A stretch of 64,000 nt of DNA from Methylobacter sp. (GTDB lineage Bacteria; Pseudomonadota; Gammaproteobacteria; Methylococcales; Methylomonadaceae). How positions within the stretch are numbered: the stretch's first letter is position 1; the number at the start of each line of letters is the position of its first letter. Position numbers and translations under genes: made by a program. This document shows, piece after piece, positions 56,619 through 64,000 of the stretch. Under the pieces are notes generated by a model. It was not told the DNA's origin. It saw only the letters and a program-made list of their open reading frames with translations, and did not search any database. The stretch is from positions 1-64,000 of the forward strand of contig JAUXTH010000150.1 in NCBI GenBank assembly GCA_030679035.1, given 5' to 3'.

Positions 56619-58016
56619 ATGAAAAAGACCATGTACGAAAAAATCTGGGACAGCCATCTTGTCGTTGACGAGGCAGGACAAGCTCCCTTGCTTTATGTTG
56701 ATAGACATTTGATGCATGAAGTCACCAGCCCACAGGCCTTTGAAGGTCTGCGTTTGTCCGGTCGCAAGGTGCGCAATCCGCACAGCATTCTTGCCACGAT
56801 GGATCACTGCGTACCGACCAAAAATCGCAACCTGCCGATTGCTGACCCCATTGCTAAAAAGCAGATAGAAACCATGGCTGAAAACTGCCGCGTGAACGGC
56901 CTGAAGCTGTATGACATGACTGACCCGAACAACGGTGTGATTCATGTTGTTGTGCCTGAGCATGGCTTTGTTCATCCCGGCATGGTGGTGGTGTGCGGCG
57001 ACAGTCATACCGCGACGCATGGCGCTTTCGGCGCGCTGGCCTTCGGTATCGGAACTTCCGAGGTCGAGCATGTGATGGCGACCCAAACGCTGCCGCAGAA
57101 AAAATCCAAAACCATGCAGGTGGTGGTTAATGGCTCGTTATCCAAATTCGCTTCTGCAAAAGATATTGCCTTGGCAATTACCGGCAAAATCGGCACGGCG
57201 GGCGGTACCGGCTATGTAATCGAATATACCGGTTCGGCGATCAGGGAACTGTCGATGGAAGGCCGGATGACGCTGTGCAACATGGCGATTGAAGCCGGAG
57301 CCAGGGCAGGGCTGGTTGCTCCAGACGAAAAAACTTACGAATATATTAAAGGACGCGAGTTTGCGCCATCCGGTCAATACTGGGATCAGGCGCTGGCTTA
57401 CTGGAAGAGCCTGCCCAGCGATGAAGGCGCGGTGTTTGATGCAACCGTCACACTGGATGCGGCCGATATTGCCCCGCAAGTTTCTTGGGGAACGTCGCCG
57501 GAACAAGTGGTTGGCGTCGACAGCGTTGTGCCTGCACCGGAAAGCTTTAGCGATGAAATAAAACGCCAAGCCTGTGAAAACGCCTTGGCCTATATGGGCT
57601 TAACGCCGAACACCAAAATCACCGACATTCCGATAGATTATGTTTTTATCGGCTCTTGCACCAACGGCCGTATCGAAGATTTCAGGATCGCCGCCGAAAT
57701 GGCAAAAGGCACAAAGGTTGCAACAGGCGTCACCGCGATTGCAGTCCCAGGCTCTTATCACGTCAAGAAGCAGGCTGAAGAAGAGGGCTTGGATAAAATC
57801 TTTATCGATGCCGGCTGGGAATGGCGCGAACCCGGATGCTCCATGTGTCTGGCGATGAATGGCGATGAATTGACCAAAGGCCAACGTAGCGCTTCGACTT
57901 CAAACCGCAATTTTGAAGGTCGTCAGGGCAAAGGCGGACGCACGCACCTGGTTTCGCCTGCAATGGCGGCGGCCGCAGCGGCGGCAGGCCATTTTGTCGA
58001 TATTCGCAAACTATAA
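56619..58016 (+). CDS. leuC: 3-isopropylmalate dehydratase large subunit
   Basis: A 465 aa aconitase-family protein that isomerises 2- to 3-isopropylmalate in leucine synthesis; it would also handle citramalate in the pyruvate route to isoleucine. [4Fe-4S] ligands: Cys in FIGSCTNGR, and two in [36 protein letters not shown] is highly conserved. The ATG at 56619 ([15 protein letters not shown]) is chosen because it matches the family N-terminus; the ORF-track start is 20 codons upstream. leuD follows after 14 bp. Confidence 0.95.
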   Translation: MKKTMYEKIWDSHLVVDEAGQAPLLYVDRHLMHEVTSPQAFEGLRLSGRKVRNPHSILATMDHCVPTKNRNLPIADPIAKKQIETMAENCRVNGLKLYDMTDPNNGVIHVVVPEHGFVHPGMVVVCGDSHTATHGAFGALAFGIGTSEVEHVMATQTLPQKKSKTMQVVVNGSLSKFASAKDIALAITGKIGTAGGTGYVIEYTGSAIRELSMEGRMTLCNMAIEAGARAGLVAPDEKTYEYIKGREFAPSGQYWDQALAYWKSLPSDEGAVFDATVTLDAADIAPQVSWGTSPEQVVGVDSVVPAPESFSDEIKRQACENALAYMGLTPNTKITDIPIDYVFIGSCTNGRIEDFRIAAEMAKGTKVATGVTAIAVPGSYHVKKQAEEEGLDKIFIDAGWEWREPGCSMCLAMNGDELTKGQRSASTSNRNFEGRQGKGGRTHLVSPAMAAAAAAAGHFVDIRKL

Positions 58017-58030
58017 GATCGGAAAGAATT

Positions 58031-58642
58031 ATGGAACCGTACAAAAAACATGAAAGTATCGCGGCATTGATGAACCGCAGCAATGTCGATACCGACCAGA
58101 TTATCCCCAAGCAGTTCCTGAAAAAAGTGGAACGCAGCGGCTTTGGTCAGCACCTTTTTCACGATTGGCGTTTTAACGACGACGGCAGCGACAACCCGGA
58201 ATTCGAGTTGAACAAGCCTGCGTTCAAAGGCGCTAAAATCCTGGTGGCTGGCGACAACTTCGGTTGCGGCTCGTCACGGGAACATGCGCCCTGGGCGATT
58301 GCCGACTATGGTTTTAACACCATTATTTCCACCAGCTATGCCGATATTTTCTATAACAACTGTTTTAAAAACGGCATCCTGGCGATCAAAGTCGATAAAG
58401 CTCAGTTGGACAAATTGATGGCCGAAATTGCCGCCAACGAAGGCGTGCGCTTTGTCGTTGATCTTGAAAACCAGCAGGTAACCACGCCCGGCGGCAATGG
58501 TTTTAGCTTTGAGATCGACCCGTTCCGCAAAGGCAACCTGTTGAGCGGACTGGATGACATCGGCTTGACCTTAAAGCATGTCGATAAGATTACGGAGTAC
58601 GAGCAGCAGCACAAGAAAAACTATCCTTGGCTCTGGGCTTAA
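58031..58642 (+). CDS. leuD: 3-isopropylmalate dehydratase small subunit
   Basis: A 203 aa swivel-domain partner of LeuC. RSNVDTDQIIPKQFLK, ILVAGDNFGCGSSREHAPWAI and NNCFKNGILAI are the family signatures, shaping the substrate pocket. It follows leuC closely and is followed by a REP-type repeat. No leuB gene is found between leuD and the next synthase gene, unlike the common leuCDB order. Confidence 0.95.
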   Translation: MEPYKKHESIAALMNRSNVDTDQIIPKQFLKKVERSGFGQHLFHDWRFNDDGSDNPEFELNKPAFKGAKILVAGDNFGCGSSREHAPWAIADYGFNTIISTSYADIFYNNCFKNGILAIKVDKAQLDKLMAEIAANEGVRFVVDLENQQVTTPGGNGFSFEIDPFRKGNLLSGLDDIGLTLKHVDKITEYEQQHKKNYPWLWA

Positions 58643-58660
58643 GCATTTCGCCTCTTTACG

Positions 58661-58752
58661 CTAGTTCCCAAGCTGGAAGCTTGGGAACTAGCGTAAACAC
58701 AGGACGCAGTGCGTCCACCTGCGTTCCCACGCAGCGCGTGGAAACGAGATAA
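58661..58752. repeat. REP-type repeat cluster after leuD
   Basis: Perfect palindrome CTAGTTCCCAAGCT-GGA-AGCTTGGGAACTAG (58661-58691) followed by GGACGCAGTGCGTCC and TGCGTTCCCACGCAGCGCG, a variant of the REP family flanking the RAYT gene. The first hairpin may also act on the leuD mRNA end. The ORF-track start for the next gene lies inside this repeat and is not real. Confidence 0.75.
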
Positions 58753-58783
58753 CCTGCTTACATTGAGAACACAGGCAACAATC

Positions 58784-60328
58784 ATGTCCACCGATTCAAG
58801 ACACATCCAGCTGATGGACACCACCTTGCGTGATGGCGAACAAACCCAAGGCGTTTCGTTCACGCCCGTGGAAAAAGTCAGCATCGCCAAAGCCCTGTTG
58901 CAATCGCTACGGGTTGACAGGATTGAGGTTGCCTCTGCCCGCGTCTCCCAAGGCGAAAAAGAAGCGGTCACCAGCATTAATGAGTGGGCGAAACAGGAAG
59001 GCTTTGCCGGACGCGTGGAAGTCCTGGGCTTTGTCGACCACGCGCGTAGCGTCGACTGGATACTGGAAACCGGCGGCGAAGTCATCAACCTGCTGATCAA
59101 AGGCAGCGAAAAGCATTGCCGCGTGCAGCTCGGCAAAACGCTCTCTCAACATACCGCCGATGTGCTGCAAACCGTCAATTACGCGCTGGAAAAAGGCCTG
59201 AAAGTCAACGTCTACCTGGAAGACTGGTCGAACGGTTATCAAGACAATCCGGACTATGTTTTCGGCCTGATGGACAGCTTGCAGGACGCGGGCATCAGCC
59301 ATTTCATGCTGCCCGATACCCTTGGAGTTTTGTCGCCTGACGAAGTATTCTCAAGCTTCAGCGACATGTGCAACCGCTATCCGAAGCTGCAATTCGATTT
59401 TCATCCGCACAACGATTACGGACTGGCAACCGCCAACGTGATGGCCGCAGTTCGCGCTGGCGTAAATGCCATCCACTGCACCGTCAACTGCCTTGGCGAA
59501 CGCGCAGGCAATGCCTCAATGGCTGAAGTGGCTGTGGTATTGCGCGACAAAATGAACATGCAGCTGTCTATCGATGAAAGTCATATTGTCCGCATCAGCG
59601 CGATGGTCGAAAACTTTTCCGGCAAACGCATCGCCGCCAATGCGCCGATCGTCGGGGCCGACGTTTTCACCCAGACCGCAGGCATCCATGCCGACGGCGA
59701 CCAAAAAGGCGGACTGTACAAAACCAAACTGGGGCCGGAACGCTTCTCCCGCACCCGAAGCTACGCCTTGGGCAAAATGAGCGGCAAAGCGTCGCTGAAA
59801 AAGAACCTGGAAATGCTGGAACTCGACCTGTCGGAAGAGAACCAGAAAAAAGTGCTGGCCCGGATCGTCAGCCTCGGCGATTCAAAACAGACTATCACCA
59901 CCGACGATCTGCCTTTTATCATTGCCGACGTACTGGAAAGCAAGAATTACCAGCATATCAAACTGCTTAACTGCTCGATCACCAGCGGTCTGGATTTGGA
60001 ATCGACGGCCAGTCTGCGGATCAAAGTAAACGGCACGACGCATGTTGCCTCAGGCTCCGGAAACGGCGGTTTTGATGCCTTTGTCGATGCCACTAACAAG
60101 GTCATGAAGCAGCATGACTACACCCTGCCAGCGCTGGCCGATTTTGAAGTGCGGATACCCAGAGGCGGACATACCAGCGCCTTAACCGAGTGCGTCATCA
60201 CCTGGGATTGCGGCGGCGAACTGCGCAAAACCCGCGCGGTGCATTCCAACCAGGTTTTTGCTGCGGTTTTGGCGGCGCTTAAAATCATCAACATGCAATT
60301 GCACGAGCTTAAATTGCATCAGGCTTGA
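58784..60328 (+). CDS. 2-isopropylmalate / citramalate synthase family protein
   Basis: A 514 aa enzyme of the HMGL-like acetyl-CoA condensing family. The barrel begins LMDTTLRDGEQTQGVSFTP, with metal His in DFHPHNDYGLA and NCLGERAGNASMAEV. A C-terminal LeuA-type regulatory domain (about 390-505) is present. It condenses acetyl-CoA with 2-oxoisovalerate (leucine) or pyruvate (citramalate, isoleucine). The sequence resembles the shorter LeuA/CimA-like group rather than classic LeuA, so the substrate is open. It is next to leuCD. The start ATG at 58784 fits the family; the ORF-track start lies in a repeat. Confidence 0.88.
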   Translation: MSTDSRHIQLMDTTLRDGEQTQGVSFTPVEKVSIAKALLQSLRVDRIEVASARVSQGEKEAVTSINEWAKQEGFAGRVEVLGFVDHARSVDWILETGGEVINLLIKGSEKHCRVQLGKTLSQHTADVLQTVNYALEKGLKVNVYLEDWSNGYQDNPDYVFGLMDSLQDAGISHFMLPDTLGVLSPDEVFSSFSDMCNRYPKLQFDFHPHNDYGLATANVMAAVRAGVNAIHCTVNCLGERAGNASMAEVAVVLRDKMNMQLSIDESHIVRISAMVENFSGKRIAANAPIVGADVFTQTAGIHADGDQKGGLYKTKLGPERFSRTRSYALGKMSGKASLKKNLEMLELDLSEENQKKVLARIVSLGDSKQTITTDDLPFIIADVLESKNYQHIKLLNCSITSGLDLESTASLRIKVNGTTHVASGSGNGGFDAFVDATNKVMKQHDYTLPALADFEVRIPRGGHTSALTECVITWDCGGELRKTRAVHSNQVFAAVLAALKIINMQLHELKLHQA

Positions 60329-60414
60329 TTGCCTATCGGTGCTTAGGCTATTCCTGACAGCAGCCTGGATCCGAGTTCAGAGGATCCAAGCTGAAAGCAC
60401 GAACCTGAGCCTGA

Positions 60415-62358
60415 CTATCCGATTGCTTTCTTTTGCTGCATGCTTTCGTTATAGAAGGAAATCCCATGCTTTCCCTGCTTTGCGTGATACATTGCCGTAT
60501 CGGCAAAATGAACCAGAGTTTCGCTGTTGCTGGTATTATGAGGGTAAACCGCAATGCCGATACTGCCGCCCAGCGTAAACTCCAAGTCATCAAAAATATA
60601 AGGTTCCCGTAATTTTTTTAGGATTTTTTCGGCAACCGGTGTCGCGCCAGTTGCATCGGTTTCCGGTAGTAATAGAGCGAATTCATCGCCGCCAAGGCGG
60701 GCGGCTATATCGGAATCGCGCAGAGTGGAGGAAATTCTTCTGGCCGTTTCTTTTAGTACTTCGTCACCAACAGCGTGCCCCATAGTGTCGTTGACAAACT
60801 TGAAGCGATCCAGATCCAGGTAAAAAAGTGAAACCGACTTGTTGGTGCGATGCGCCATATTGATAACATGCTGAAGTTGATCGGCAAATAATCGGCGATT
60901 AGCCAGACCGGTTAACTCATCGTAATAAGATAGCCAGATTAAGCGATCATCAGCTTGTTTGCGTAAAGTGATGTCATGCACAATGCCATCAACGCCTATA
61001 CAGTTGCCGTATTCATCATAAACAGGGGTGTCTGTTACTTCAAGCCAGTGGATACTTTTCTGCGCATCGTATATTTCTAACTGGTAAGGTGAATTGTGTA
61101 TGTCTTGGTTACACGGTTTGATGAGCTCATCAATTTTAAGGTTTATCGGGTTATCAGTTAGATATTCATGGGAATGAGTCATAAATTCATCCACAGTGTA
61201 TCCGAGTATATTAGTTATTGACGGGCTGATATAAGTGAATATACCTTCGCAATCGCGCTGATAAAAAATGTATTCATTACGCAAATTTTCAACCAGACTA
61301 CGAAATTTATGTTCGCTGGAATGCAGTTCGGCGGTGCGCTTTAAGACCAGATGTTCAAGGTCGTCTTTTAATGACAGCAGGATGTTGTTGGTGGTTTGAA
61401 CTTCGGTTTTTGACAGTTTGATTTTTTTGTTTTGTCTGCGAACGCGGGCAATCCATAGTAGTAATAAGACCAGTACGCTTATGAACGCGGCTACAATTTT
61501 CCAAATCAGTTCGTAGTCAATTGAGGGTTTAATGCTGGGAACCCATTTGGCGTGGATATTCTGCATTTCCTCTTCACTTAGGGTGACCAGCGCTTTTTGT
61601 AAGATGTCTGCCAGAATCGGCCAGTCATTACGTACGGCAATGCTCTCATTAATGCTTTCATTGGCGCTATTGAGATCATAGAAGGCTGCAATTTTCAGAT
61701 CAGTCAGAAGGTATTTTGTTTGCAGATAACTGGCTGTCGCCATAAAAGTAATGGCCGCATCGGCCTTTTCTGTACTGACCGCTTTTAGCCCGTCCAGCAT
61801 AGAGCCCACAAAATAGGGCGTGACTGAAGGCAGTTCTTTAGTAACCCTGTCGGCAAATTGGTAACCCTTAACCATCGCGACCCTTTTTTTCGCAAGATCG
61901 GTTTGGTTTTTAATCGTGACGTTATCCCTTTTGCTGATGATAACCAAGGATTTTCTCAGGTAGGGTTGTGTGAATTTAAACCACTGCCTGCGATCCGGTC
62001 GATTGACCATCGTAGCGACTACATCAACTTTATGTGTTGTAGCTGCTTCGTATAATTTGTCCCAGTTGGTATTGGGGTAAGTTTCAAATTTAACCCCTAA
62101 TCGTTTGCTCAGGGTGTTCATGACTTCGATGGCAATACCTTCAAGCTGCCCCGAATCATTGACAAAACTATAGGGCGGAACCGAGCCGTCAAAAGCAATT
62201 CGGATCCTCTTATGATTCGATAACCACTCCCGTTCTATAACGGTTAACTGCACGACGGGATCAGGTTTAGTTCTGTTTGCAGTTATGTCACTAAAGTCAT
62301 CGGCCGCAGCAACATTTAACAAAAAAACGAAAAAACACAATGAAATTAAATAGGGCAT
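60415..62358 (-). CDS. Periplasmic-binding-domain, PAS, GGDEF diguanylate cyclase
   Basis: A 647 aa protein with signal peptide (cleavage near AAA-D), a SBP_bac_3-type amino-acid-binding domain (about 45-285: IRIAFDGSVPPYSFVNDSGQLEGIAIEVM), one membrane helix (~290-312), a coiled segment, a PAS domain (~350-465, ISPSITNILGYTVDEF) and GGDEF (~480-640) with RLGGDEFALLLP at about 555. The active motif is intact, so it should make c-di-GMP in response to a periplasmic solute. An I-site RxxD four residues before GGDEF appears present (RDSD further upstream). No good RBS precedes the start, which lies 14 bp after a small ORF. Confidence 0.9.
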   Translation of the reverse strand: MPYLISLCFFVFLLNVAAADDFSDITANRTKPDPVVQLTVIEREWLSNHKRIRIAFDGSVPPYSFVNDSGQLEGIAIEVMNTLSKRLGVKFETYPNTNWDKLYEAATTHKVDVVATMVNRPDRRQWFKFTQPYLRKSLVIISKRDNVTIKNQTDLAKKRVAMVKGYQFADRVTKELPSVTPYFVGSMLDGLKAVSTEKADAAITFMATASYLQTKYLLTDLKIAAFYDLNSANESINESIAVRNDWPILADILQKALVTLSEEEMQNIHAKWVPSIKPSIDYELIWKIVAAFISVLVLLLLWIARVRRQNKKIKLSKTEVQTTNNILLSLKDDLEHLVLKRTAELHSSEHKFRSLVENLRNEYIFYQRDCEGIFTYISPSITNILGYTVDEFMTHSHEYLTDNPINLKIDELIKPCNQDIHNSPYQLEIYDAQKSIHWLEVTDTPVYDEYGNCIGVDGIVHDITLRKQADDRLIWLSYYDELTGLANRRLFADQLQHVINMAHRTNKSVSLFYLDLDRFKFVNDTMGHAVGDEVLKETARRISSTLRDSDIAARLGGDEFALLLPETDATGATPVAEKILKKLREPYIFDDLEFTLGGSIGIAVYPHNTSNSETLVHFADTAMYHAKQGKHGISFYNESMQQKKAIG

Positions 62359-62372
62359 CGTTTGGGATTGGG

Positions 62373-62546
62373 CTAGTTTTCAATGTGAGAAAAAATAAGA
62401 CGGAAGTCACTCATTTTGTGGTTTTCCCTGACTTGATTTAAGTCATTCGTATCTGGTCTGAGTTTATGAGACGAGCTAATAAGGGCTGCTTCAAAAAATA
62501 CAGGGTAAGGCCGCAAACAAACATGCCAATTCAGTTGGTTTTTCAT
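62373..62546 (-). CDS. Possible small protein or leader peptide upstream of the diguanylate cyclase
   Basis: An ORF of 57 codons, too short for the supplied track: MKNQLNWHVCLRPYPVFFE, ending SHIEN. It has an excellent Shine-Dalgarno (GGAGGTAA, 5 bp before the ATG), unlike the cyclase start 14 bp after its stop. It may be a translated leader coupled to the cyclase gene. The composition has no recognisable domain or signal, so it could also be a chance ORF. Confidence 0.4.
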   Translation of the reverse strand: MKNQLNWHVCLRPYPVFFEAALISSSHKLRPDTNDLNQVRENHKMSDFRLIFSHIEN

Positions 62547-63140
62547 GATATTACCTCCAATACATAAAACTATTGCATGGGGCGCTCAATGTCTCTGTTT
62601 TATAGCGCATTGAATTATATGTAAAACTCACAAATATCGTGAAGTGCCTTCTAATTCATTCGTGCGATATGATTTCTATCAACCTTGCATAAAGTGTAAT
62701 GCGGAAAAGTCACGAAAAATGTGACTAGTCCCAAATTTAACCTATGCTGATGGAAAAATACGGAACTCGTGATGTATTTCCATTTAATGTATGTGAAATT
62801 TCTTCTAAATAACTCGCTAAAAAAATAAAGCGAAATACATGCCATTTTTTAAAATAGCAATAACAATCACATGTTAACGCATTGATTTAGATTTTAATTT
62901 GATTAATGTCATGATATTGACATCACAAAGCGGCAAGAAATTGCTGGTGAGCGGCTTAAGCGGTGGTTCTGTTCGGCTATGTTTAATTTTTGATCACTTG
63001 GCATGCTGTGCGTTTACTCATACTTTATTTAAAGGCTGCGAAATAAGGGCAATTAATTGTTAGCTAATTCATAAGTTTCCTATGCAAATACTTACCTGTA
63101 AAATCTGCTGTTTTATTATTATCGTTGGAGCAGCAGCAAA
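62547..63140. other. Gene-free AT-rich intergenic region
   Basis: About 590 bp without a supportable gene. The 64-codon minus-strand ORF in the track lacks an RBS and recognisable sequence. It presumably holds the promoters of the diguanylate cyclase unit and of the YebC-family gene. No strong palindrome or terminator was seen. Confidence 0.5.
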
Positions 63141-63857
63141 ATGGGTAGAGCCTATCAAAACCGTAAAGTGTCTATGGCCAAAACATCCGATGCCAAGGCA
63201 AAGGTTTACAGCAAATATGGCCGGGAAATATATGTAAGTGCTAAATCGGGAGGCGTTGACCCGGCTGGAAATTTAGCCTTGCGGGGCTTGATTGAGCGCG
63301 CCAAGAAAGACCAAGTCCCTACCCATGTGATTGAGAAAGCCATCGACAAAGCTAAAGGTGGCGGTGGTGAAGATTTCGCACCTGCGCGCTATGAAGGTTA
63401 CGGCCCCGGCGGTTGCATGGTGATTGTCGAGTGCCTGACCGACAACCCTAACCGTACTTTTGGCGACGTGCGTCAGTGTTTTACCAAAACCAAATGTAAA
63501 ATCGGCACTCAAGGCACGGTCAGCCACATGTTTGATCATGCCGCTATTTTGGCATTTAAAAATGATGACGAGGATGCTGTTCTTGAGGCGTTGCTTTCGG
63601 CCGATGTCGACGTGACCGATATTGAAAGCGATGATGGAAAAGTCACCGTGTTCACGCCTCAGACCGACTATTTTAAAGCCAAACAAGCTTTATCGGACGC
63701 TTTGGGCGAGATTGATTTTGAGGTGGACGAGATTCAATTTTTGCCCAAAGGCAGCACACCGATCGGCGGCGATGATGTCGCGCTGTTTGAAAGGTTTTTA
63801 GACCTGTGTAACGATCTGGACGACGTGCAGAATGTTTATCATGATGCCGAGTATTAA
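63141..63857 (+). CDS. YebC/PmpR family regulator
   Basis: A 238 aa protein of the YebC family. [73 protein letters not shown] and the [19 protein letters not shown] core are diagnostic. The N-terminus (MGRAYQNRK rather than MAGHSKW) places it in the YeeN-like branch. Family members act as transcription regulators and, in recent work, as factors relieving ribosome stalling. A GGAG sits ~10 bp before the ATG. A LOG-family gene follows 20 bp later. Confidence 0.92.
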   Translation: MGRAYQNRKVSMAKTSDAKAKVYSKYGREIYVSAKSGGVDPAGNLALRGLIERAKKDQVPTHVIEKAIDKAKGGGGEDFAPARYEGYGPGGCMVIVECLTDNPNRTFGDVRQCFTKTKCKIGTQGTVSHMFDHAAILAFKNDDEDAVLEALLSADVDVTDIESDDGKVTVFTPQTDYFKAKQALSDALGEIDFEVDEIQFLPKGSTPIGGDDVALFERFLDLCNDLDDVQNVYHDAEY

Positions 63858-63877
63858 TTTTAAACAGCAACGCAAAG

Positions 63878-64000
63878 ATGAGCCCAATTAACAGCATCTG
63901 CATCTATTGCGGCTCCAGTCCTGGGCGACTCGATGCCTACGCCTCAGCCGCTTATTCGCTTGCCGAATCATTGGTCAGCCGAAACATCAGGCTGGTTTAC
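63878..64000 (+). CDS. LOG family protein, truncated by window end
   Basis: The first 41 codons read MSPINSICIYCGSSPG, then RLDAYASAAYSLAESLVSR, the N-terminus of LOG/TIGR00730 lysine-decarboxylase-like proteins (cytokinin riboside monophosphate phosphoribohydrolases or related nucleotide hydrolases). The PGGxGT motif lies beyond the window. It follows the YebC-family gene by 20 bp. Confidence 0.8.
   Translation, partial: MSPINSICIYCGSSPGRLDAYASAAYSLAESLVSRNIRLVY

Noticed and set aside
62651-62845. 64 aa minus-strand ORF in the gene-free region
   Set aside because: No RBS, no recognisable domain, AT-rich random-looking translation.

Overview
The window reads as a chromosomal segment of a gammaproteobacterium, most likely a methanotroph or other methylotroph of the Methylococcales type. 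This is inference from gene content (soluble NAD-dependent formate dehydrogenase, NtrC/sigma-54 style nitrate assimilation, many dispersed palindromic repeats), not from a marker gene. No rRNA, tRNA or CRISPR array was seen.

Layout. (1) 1-3.6 kb: DUF2442 protein, FadE-type acyl-CoA dehydrogenase, NlpC/P60 lipoprotein. (2) 3.6-10.1 kb, minus strand: formate dehydrogenase operon fdsG-fdsB-[hicA-hicB]-fdsA-fdhD-fdsD, with a HicAB toxin-antitoxin pair between fdsB and fdsA. (3) 10.6-14 kb: MIF-like tautomerase and a DUF748 giant periplasmic protein. (4) 14.1-18.1 kb, minus: assimilatory nitrate reductase (catalytic NasA and FAD subunit NasC). (5) 18.2-22 kb: a decayed accessory patch with palindromic repeats, an orphan ParD-type antitoxin, a RelE/ParE-type toxin killed by one nonsense codon beside its intact antitoxin, a second broken antitoxin, and remnants of a RAYT and an IS110 transposase. 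(6) 22.1-30.8 kb: nirBD-phzF (minus), NarK-type nitrate transporter, PP2C-Ser/Thr kinase fusion and NasT-like ANTAR antiterminator (plus). (7) 30.8-36.9 kb: a RAYT transposase flanked by inverted REPs, a heme-c membrane protein, an EAL phosphodiesterase followed by a chemoreceptor gene with an in-frame amber codon, and a DUF2721 protein. (8) 36.9-44.5 kb: triple-GAF protein, then the nitrate ABC transporter nrtA-nrtB-nrtCD and an alginate-export-type porin. (9) 44.6-51.8 kb: minus-strand nitrogen cluster porin-lipoprotein-glnK-amtB-glnK-amtB, divergent from glnA. (10) 52-56.3 kb: hybrid histidine kinase and HD-GYP response regulator. (11) 56.6-60.3 kb: leuC, leuD and a LeuA/CimA-like synthase. 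(12) 60.4-64 kb: SBP-PAS-GGDEF protein with a possible small upstream ORF, YebC-family regulator and a truncated LOG-family gene.

How it works together. Nitrate is taken up by NrtABCD and the NarK carrier, reduced by NasC/NasA and NirBD, and assimilated through GlnA, with AmtB/GlnK handling ammonium. Reading the intergenic DNA gives sigma-54 (-24/-12) promoters before nasCA, nirBD, narK, nrtA, the EAL gene and the amtB-cluster porin, most with 17-bp NtrC-like dyads upstream. The nrtA leader also carries two hexaloop hairpins with A1/G4 (the ANTAR target) followed by an intrinsic terminator, matching the NasT-like protein encoded nearby.

The most unusual point is that almost the same cassette (two NtrC-like dyads, TGGCAC-N5-TTGCT promoter, two A1/G4 hexaloop hairpins) stands in front of the EAL c-di-GMP phosphodiesterase and chemoreceptor pair. 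This suggests that nitrogen/nitrate status controls c-di-GMP and taxis through an ANTAR RNA element.
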